Shown here: positions 49,429 through 53,164 of the stretch, piece by piece | Layout of the letters: each line of letters opens with the position of its first letter | How positions within the stretch are numbered: the first letter of the stretch is position 1 | Assembly (NCBI RefSeq): GCF_002744755.1 | Contig: NZ_KZ319298.1 | Span: forward strand, 32,525-85,688 | Length of the DNA stretch: 53,164 bases | Reading direction: 5' to 3' | From: Leeuwenhoekiella nanhaiensis | GTDB lineage: Bacteria; Bacteroidota; Bacteroidia; Flavobacteriales; Flavobacteriaceae | Notes under the pieces: model-generated | What the model saw: only the letters and a program-made list of their open reading frames with translations | Databases searched by the model: none | Told to the model about the DNA's origin: nothing | Position numbers and translations under genes: made by a program

Positions 49429-52400
49429 TTAATTAATGTATAAGAATGAAGCTAATCGACGTATTTCTCCATTATCGCGCTCGTACTCGATAACATAGTA
49501 ATAAGTACCTGTAGGTAATCGTTCTCCTCTTCGCACTGTTGCGCGACCGTCAGAGAATCCTCTAAAGACATTATCACTCATTGGATTGTATCCTGTAGTA
49601 CTGAATACTTCAACACCCCATCGGTTAAATATTTGAACCTTGTTATTAGGGAAGTTCTCAATATTCTGAATCATAAAGATATCATTCAATCCATCACCAT
49701 TTGGAGTCATCACATTGTAGACGATTATATCTTCTACATTTTCGACACCTTGTAGTGGTGTAAACGTCGCATCATCAGGCTCACCATCTCCATCCAGATC
49801 CTCATCTGTTGTATTGTTTGGATCATCTGAAAGATCTTCAATCACTTCACCATTAGATAATACTCCACTAGCAATAGCCTGGTTAGTTACACCTGCTGAT
49901 TCAATATCTTCCTGAGTGATCGTGTAGATTGCACTGAAGGTTGAAGAATCAACTGCGCCTGGAGCAAGGTCTATTGGTCCACCTGTAACAGGAACTAATG
50001 GATCGTCAATTACAATATCAAATATTGCTGTCTCACCCGTATTGTATACCGTAAACGTATAGGTAATCGTTTCACCTTCGTCTGGAATACCATCACCATC
50101 TTCGTCATTAAACACTCCTACTTTCTCAACACTCATTCCTGTAACTCCAGGAGTAACTGTTACGGTAGGATCATTACCCGGATCACCGTCACCATCGTCA
50201 TCAGCAAGTTCGTCTCCGTTATCTGAAACATCGGTAACTTCTTCTCCAAACTGATCTGTACCTGTAGCAATTGCCGTGTTCGTTACAAAACCTGCCTCAA
50301 TATCTTCCTGAGTGATCGTGTAAACTGCCGTCACCACACCGCTTTCACCGGCAGCTAATGTTTCGGGAACTAAAGCAAGTCCGGAAATATCAAGTCTATC
50401 ATCTTCAATTACAATATCACTTACACTGGTATTACCCGTATTGGTTACCGTGAAGGTATAGGTAATGGTTTCTCCAACCTGTGCAAAAGCATCCTGATTT
50501 TCATCATTCAACACTGCAGTTTTCACAAATTGAAGTTGTGACACCGGTGATTCTTCGATAACAATGTACACCGTTGCAACATCTGTTGCCACAGGCGAAC
50601 CTGCATCAAATATCTGATACGTGAATTGATCTGTACCTGTAAAGCCGTCATTTGGCGTATAGGTAAATGTACCATCACTATTAATGACTACAGTACCATT
50701 AGCTGGACCCACTATTGGAGATACTGAAGTATCAACCGTCTGAGTTTGGCCTTCAGGGTCTGAATCATTGTCCAATACATTACCGCTAACAGGTGAATTT
50801 AATTCTCCGTAATAAGCATCATCATTTGCAACGGTAGTGTTTCCTGTATCAGCAATAACTTCGATGGTAACAGTACCTGTTGCACAAGCCTGTGGATCTC
50901 CGTTATCACAAACAGTATACTCAAAACTATCCTGACCTGAATAACCTGGATCTGGAGTATAGGTATACGTACCATCAGGATTTATTACAACCGTTCCATG
51001 TTCAGGATCAGTATTACCAGTTACCGTGATCGGATCTCCGTCAGGATCAAAGTCATTGCTCAATACATTGCCTTCAATAGGAACACCTACTTCTGTGATA
51101 TTGGTATCATCATTCGCAACCGGAGGATCATTCGTCGTAGTTGGGAATGGAATCACCTGAATCACTACATCTGCCTGATCGCAAGCTCGTGGGCTACCAC
51201 CGTCACACACTTCATAGGTGAAGCTGTCCTGACCGATAAAGCCGTCGTTTGGTGTATAGGTATACGTTCCATCTTCATTGAACACTAAAGTACCGTTGGC
51301 TGGCTGAGTCACTACCGTGTAAACCTCACTGCCCGCAGGACCGTCTGGGTTCTCATCGTTAGTGCCTACATCGCCACTTACAGCCTGACCTTCAAAGGTA
51401 TCGTTGATGTCATTGATCGCTAAGATATCATTACCACCGTTCTCACTTGGATCGATGCTGATGTATACCGTTGCAGTATCAGTAGCGCCCTGTGCATCTG
51501 TGATGGTATAGGTGAACTGGTCTGCTCCGCTATAACCCATCTCAGGGGTATAGGTGAAGCTACCGTCTGTTCCTATTTCTACTGTTCCGTGTGCAGGTGC
51601 TGTGTTACCAGTTACAGTAAAGCTGTCGCCCTCAGGATCGCTGTCGTTATCCGTTACATTACCGGTGATCTCGTCTCCGATAAAGCCGAAGTACGCATCA
51701 TCATTGGCCACTACTATATTAGCAGTATCTGCAACTACCTCGATCGTTACTTTTCCTTCCGAACAAAGTGCAGGGTTACCACTGTCACATACCGTATAGG
51801 TGAAGCTGTCCTCGCCTACAAAACCAGGCTCTGGAGTATAGGTAAAGCTGCCGTCAGGGTTAACCACTACACTACCATTGGTTGGTTGTGTATTACCGGT
51901 TACCGTGATCGTATCACCATCAGGATCAAAGTCATTGCTCAGTACATTACCGTCTACAGGTATACCTGCTTCAGTAATCGCTGTGTCGTCATTAGCTACA
52001 GGGGCTGCATTCTCAGGACCACCAACCGGCAATACCTGAATCACTACATCGGCCTGATCGCAAGCTCGTGGGCTACCACCGTCACACACTTCATAGGTGA
52101 AGCTGTCCTGACCGATAAAGCCGTCGTTTGGTGTATATGTGTACGTTCCGTCTTCATTGAAGACCAAAGTACCGTTGGCTGGCTGAGTCACTACCGTGTA
52201 AACCTCACTGCCCGCAGGACCGTCCGGGTTCTCATCGTTAGTGCCTACATCGCCACTTACAGCCTGACCTTCAAACGTATCGTTGATGTCATTGATCGCT
52301 AAGATATCATTACCACCGTTCTCACTTGGATCGATGCTGATGTATACCGTAGCGGTATCAGTAGCGCCCTGTGCATCTGTGATGGTATAGGTGAACTGGT

Positions 52401-53055
52401 CTGCTCCGCTATAACCCATCTCAGGGGTATAGGTGAAGCTGCCGTCTGTTCCTATTTCTACTGTTCCGTGTGCAGGAGCAGTGTTGCCCGTCACTGTAAA
52501 GCTATCCCCCTCAGGATCGCTGTCGTTATCCGTTACATTACCGGTGATCTCGTCTCCGATAAAGCCGAAGTACGCATCATCATTGGCCACTACTATATTA
52601 GCAGTATCTGCAACTACCTCGATCGTTACTTTTCCTTCGGAACAAAGTGCAGGGTTACCACTGTCACATACCGTATACGTGAAGCTGTCCTCACCTACAA
52701 AACCAGGCTCTGGAGTATAGGTAAAGCTACCGTCAGGGTTAACCACTACACTACCATTAGTTGGTTGTGTATTACCGGTTACCGTGATCGTATCACCATC
52801 AGGATCAAAGTCATTGCTCAGTACATTACCGTCTACAGGTATACCTGCTTCAGTAATCGCTGTGTCGTCATTAGCTACAGGGGCTGCATTCTCAGGACCA
52901 CCAACCGGCAATACCTGAATCACTACATCGGCCTGATCGCAAGCTCGTGGGCTACCACCGTCACACACTTCATAGGTGAAGCTGTCCTGACCGATAAAGC
53001 CGTCGTTTGGTGTATAGGTGTACGTTCCGTCTTCATTGAAATTGTTCCAGTGGCT
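49429..53055 (-). CDS. Giant Ig-like repeat adhesin with T9SS sorting domain, 5' part disrupted
   Basis: The C-terminal part (about 1,200 codons) of a surface protein; no valid start is visible. From N to C: tandem Big_9/tandem-95-type beta-sandwich domains (pattern [11 protein letters not shown]...[11 protein letters not shown]...[23 protein letters not shown]), in which a 293-residue block of three domains is repeated twice almost exactly at DNA level, then a third diverged set, two DUF11-like domains ([19 protein letters not shown]) and a C-terminal T9SS type B/gliding domain ([48 protein letters not shown]). The protein should be secreted by T9SS and held at the surface, with the downstream PorP/SprF protein as partner. 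The frame is closed by a TGA at 53056-53058, upstream of an abrupt sequence change at 53040/53041. Confidence 0.88.
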   Translation of the reverse strand, partial: SHWNNFNEDGTYTYTPNDGFIGQDSFTYEVCDGGSPRACDQADVVIQVLPVGGPENAAPVANDDTAITEAGIPVDGNVLSNDFDPDGDTITVTGNTQPTNGSVVVNPDGSFTYTPEPGFVGEDSFTYTVCDSGNPALCSEGKVTIEVVADTANIVVANDDAYFGFIGDEITGNVTDNDSDPEGDSFTVTGNTAPAHGTVEIGTDGSFTYTPEMGYSGADQFTYTITDAQGATDTATVYISIDPSENGGNDILAINDINDTFEGQAVSGDVGTNDENPDGPAGSEVYTVVTQPANGTLVFNEDGTYTYTPNDGFIGQDSFTYEVCDGGSPRACDQADVVIQVLPVGGPENAAPVANDDTAITEAGIPVDGNVLSNDFDPDGDTITVTGNTQPTNGSVVVNPDGSFTYTPEPGFVGEDSFTYTVCDSGNPALCSEGKVTIEVVADTANIVVANDDAYFGFIGDEITGNVTDNDSDPEGDSFTVTGNTAPAHGTVEIGTDGSFTYTPEMGYSGADQFTYTITDAQGATDTATVYISIDPSENGGNDILAINDINDTFEGQAVSGDVGTNDENPDGPAGSEVYTVVTQPANGTLVFNEDGTYTYTPNDGFIGQDSFTYEVCDGGSPRACDQADVVIQVIPFPTTTNDPPVANDDTNITEVGVPIEGNVLSNDFDPDGDPITVTGNTDPEHGTVVINPDGTYTYTPDPGYSGQDSFEYTVCDNGDPQACATGTVTIEVIADTGNTTVANDDAYYGELNSPVSGNVLDNDSDPEGQTQTVDTSVSPIVGPANGTVVINSDGTFTYTPNDGFTGTDQFTYQIFDAGSPVATDVATVYIVIEESPVSQLQFVKTAVLNDENQDAFAQVGETITYTFTVTNTGNTSVSDIVIEDDRLDISGLALVPETLAAGESGVVTAVYTITQEDIEAGFVTNTAIATGTDQFGEEVTDVSDNGDELADDDGDGDPGNDPTVTVTPGVTGMSVEKVGVFNDEDGDGIPDEGETITYTFTVYNTGETAIFDIVIDDPLVPVTGGPIDLAPGAVDSSTFSAIYTITQEDIESAGVTNQAIASGVLSNGEVIEDLSDDPNNTTDEDLDGDGEPDDATFTPLQGVENVEDIIVYNVMTPNGDGLNDIFMIQNIENFPNNKVQIFNRWGVEVFSTTGYNPMSDNVFRGFSDGRATVRRGERLPTGTYYYVIEYERDNGEIRRLASFLYIN
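51183..52940. repeat. Two tandem 879-bp coding repeats
   Basis: The marker aagctcgtgg lies at 51183, 52062 and 52941, an exact 879-bp (293-codon) period. Two full copies and 100 bases of a third are present before the break at 53040. By eye the two copies differ at about 20-25 positions, all apparently silent. Confidence 0.92.
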
Positions 53056-53164
53056 TCAACAGGACTATTTGCAACGGTTCCATTTGTAACTGTTACTACG
53101 ACTGTAAATGTTTCATCCTCTTCAAATGCTGTATCATCTACTGTTGGTACTGTGATTGGACCGC
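53041..53164 (-). CDS. Fragment of a Calx-beta-like domain, truncated at window edge
   Basis: Read on the minus strand in a frame different from the main adhesin frame, it encodes [20 protein letters not shown] and [17 protein letters not shown], a Calx-beta-type sandwich as found in surface proteins. It is likely the upstream part of the same or a related adhesin gene, joined out of frame to the repeat array at 53040/53041. The frame hits a stop shortly after the junction. Confidence 0.55.

Noticed and set aside
51589-52302. Long plus-strand frame of 237 codons in the adhesin repeats
   Set aside because: It is antisense to the repetitive adhesin coding sequence; repeats preserve open frames on both strands. 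The translated sequence has no plausible domain.

Overview
The window looks like a chromosomal segment from a marine-type member of the Flavobacteriaceae (Bacteroidota). The reasons are: TAnnTTTG-type promoter boxes, weak or absent Shine-Dalgarno signals, many two- to three-gene lipoprotein clusters, a 1,120-residue SecA of the Bacteroidota type, PorP/SprF and a gliding-motility/type IX secretion (T9SS) C-terminal domain, LVIVD, DUF4369, DUF4199 and DUF2795 proteins, and REP-like intergenic palindromes. The genus cannot be fixed from sequence inspection alone.

Layout. 1-580: three tandem 189-bp non-coding repeats. 714-2273 (minus): a redox operon of a TlpA-like lipoprotein, a redoxin and a rhodanese. 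2469-4165: MarR regulator, nitroreductase-like enzyme and YceI protein, with a shared palindromic operator candidate. 4191-11906: a complete tryptophan operon, trpL(leader peptide)-E-G-D-C-F-B-[GIY-YIG]-A. It is preceded by a readable attenuator with three Trp codons in a row, and its intergenic spaces are full of short palindromic elements, two of which have entered the trpF coding sequence. 12025-12159: a 44-codon gene with a terminator. 12260-13531 (minus): a pair of LVIVD lipoproteins. 13713-17066: sorbosone-type dehydrogenase plus TonB-dependent receptor. 17117-22307: carboxypeptidase-like-domain protein, coaD, ddl (minus), then PASTA protein, rluD-type synthase, a small membrane protein and PduO-type adenosyltransferase (plus). 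22457-28292: DUF2795, secA, an unknown gene, DUF4199 and a HAD phosphatase. 28419-30430 (minus): TetR-like regulator and ABC1 kinase. 30633-32522: htpG. 32701-35258: NAD salvage genes pncB and pncA around a small secreted plug-like protein. 35494-37772: SET-domain protein, DUF429 and two membrane proteins. 37822-40662: a secreted protein and two AraC-type regulators. 40685-44393: S1/P1 nuclease, PH-like membrane protein, alpha/beta hydrolase, DUF4369 lipoprotein and a small conserved protein. 44470-46394 (minus): manA, queD, idi. 46500-53164 (minus): a surface-adhesin locus encoding a giant repeat protein with a T9SS type B sorting domain, PorP/SprF and an OmpA/PD40 protein.

The most notable points are the Trp attenuator, the repeat elements recruited into TrpF, the GIY-YIG gene flanked by palindromes between trpB and trpA, a sigma-54-like promoter in front of htpG, and the adhesin. 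The adhesin's two 879-bp repeat units appear identical in protein while differing at roughly 20 silent DNA positions, and its reading frame breaks abruptly at 53040/53041. I did not see a clearly new defence or mobile system. All family assignments come from motif recognition, not from database searches.
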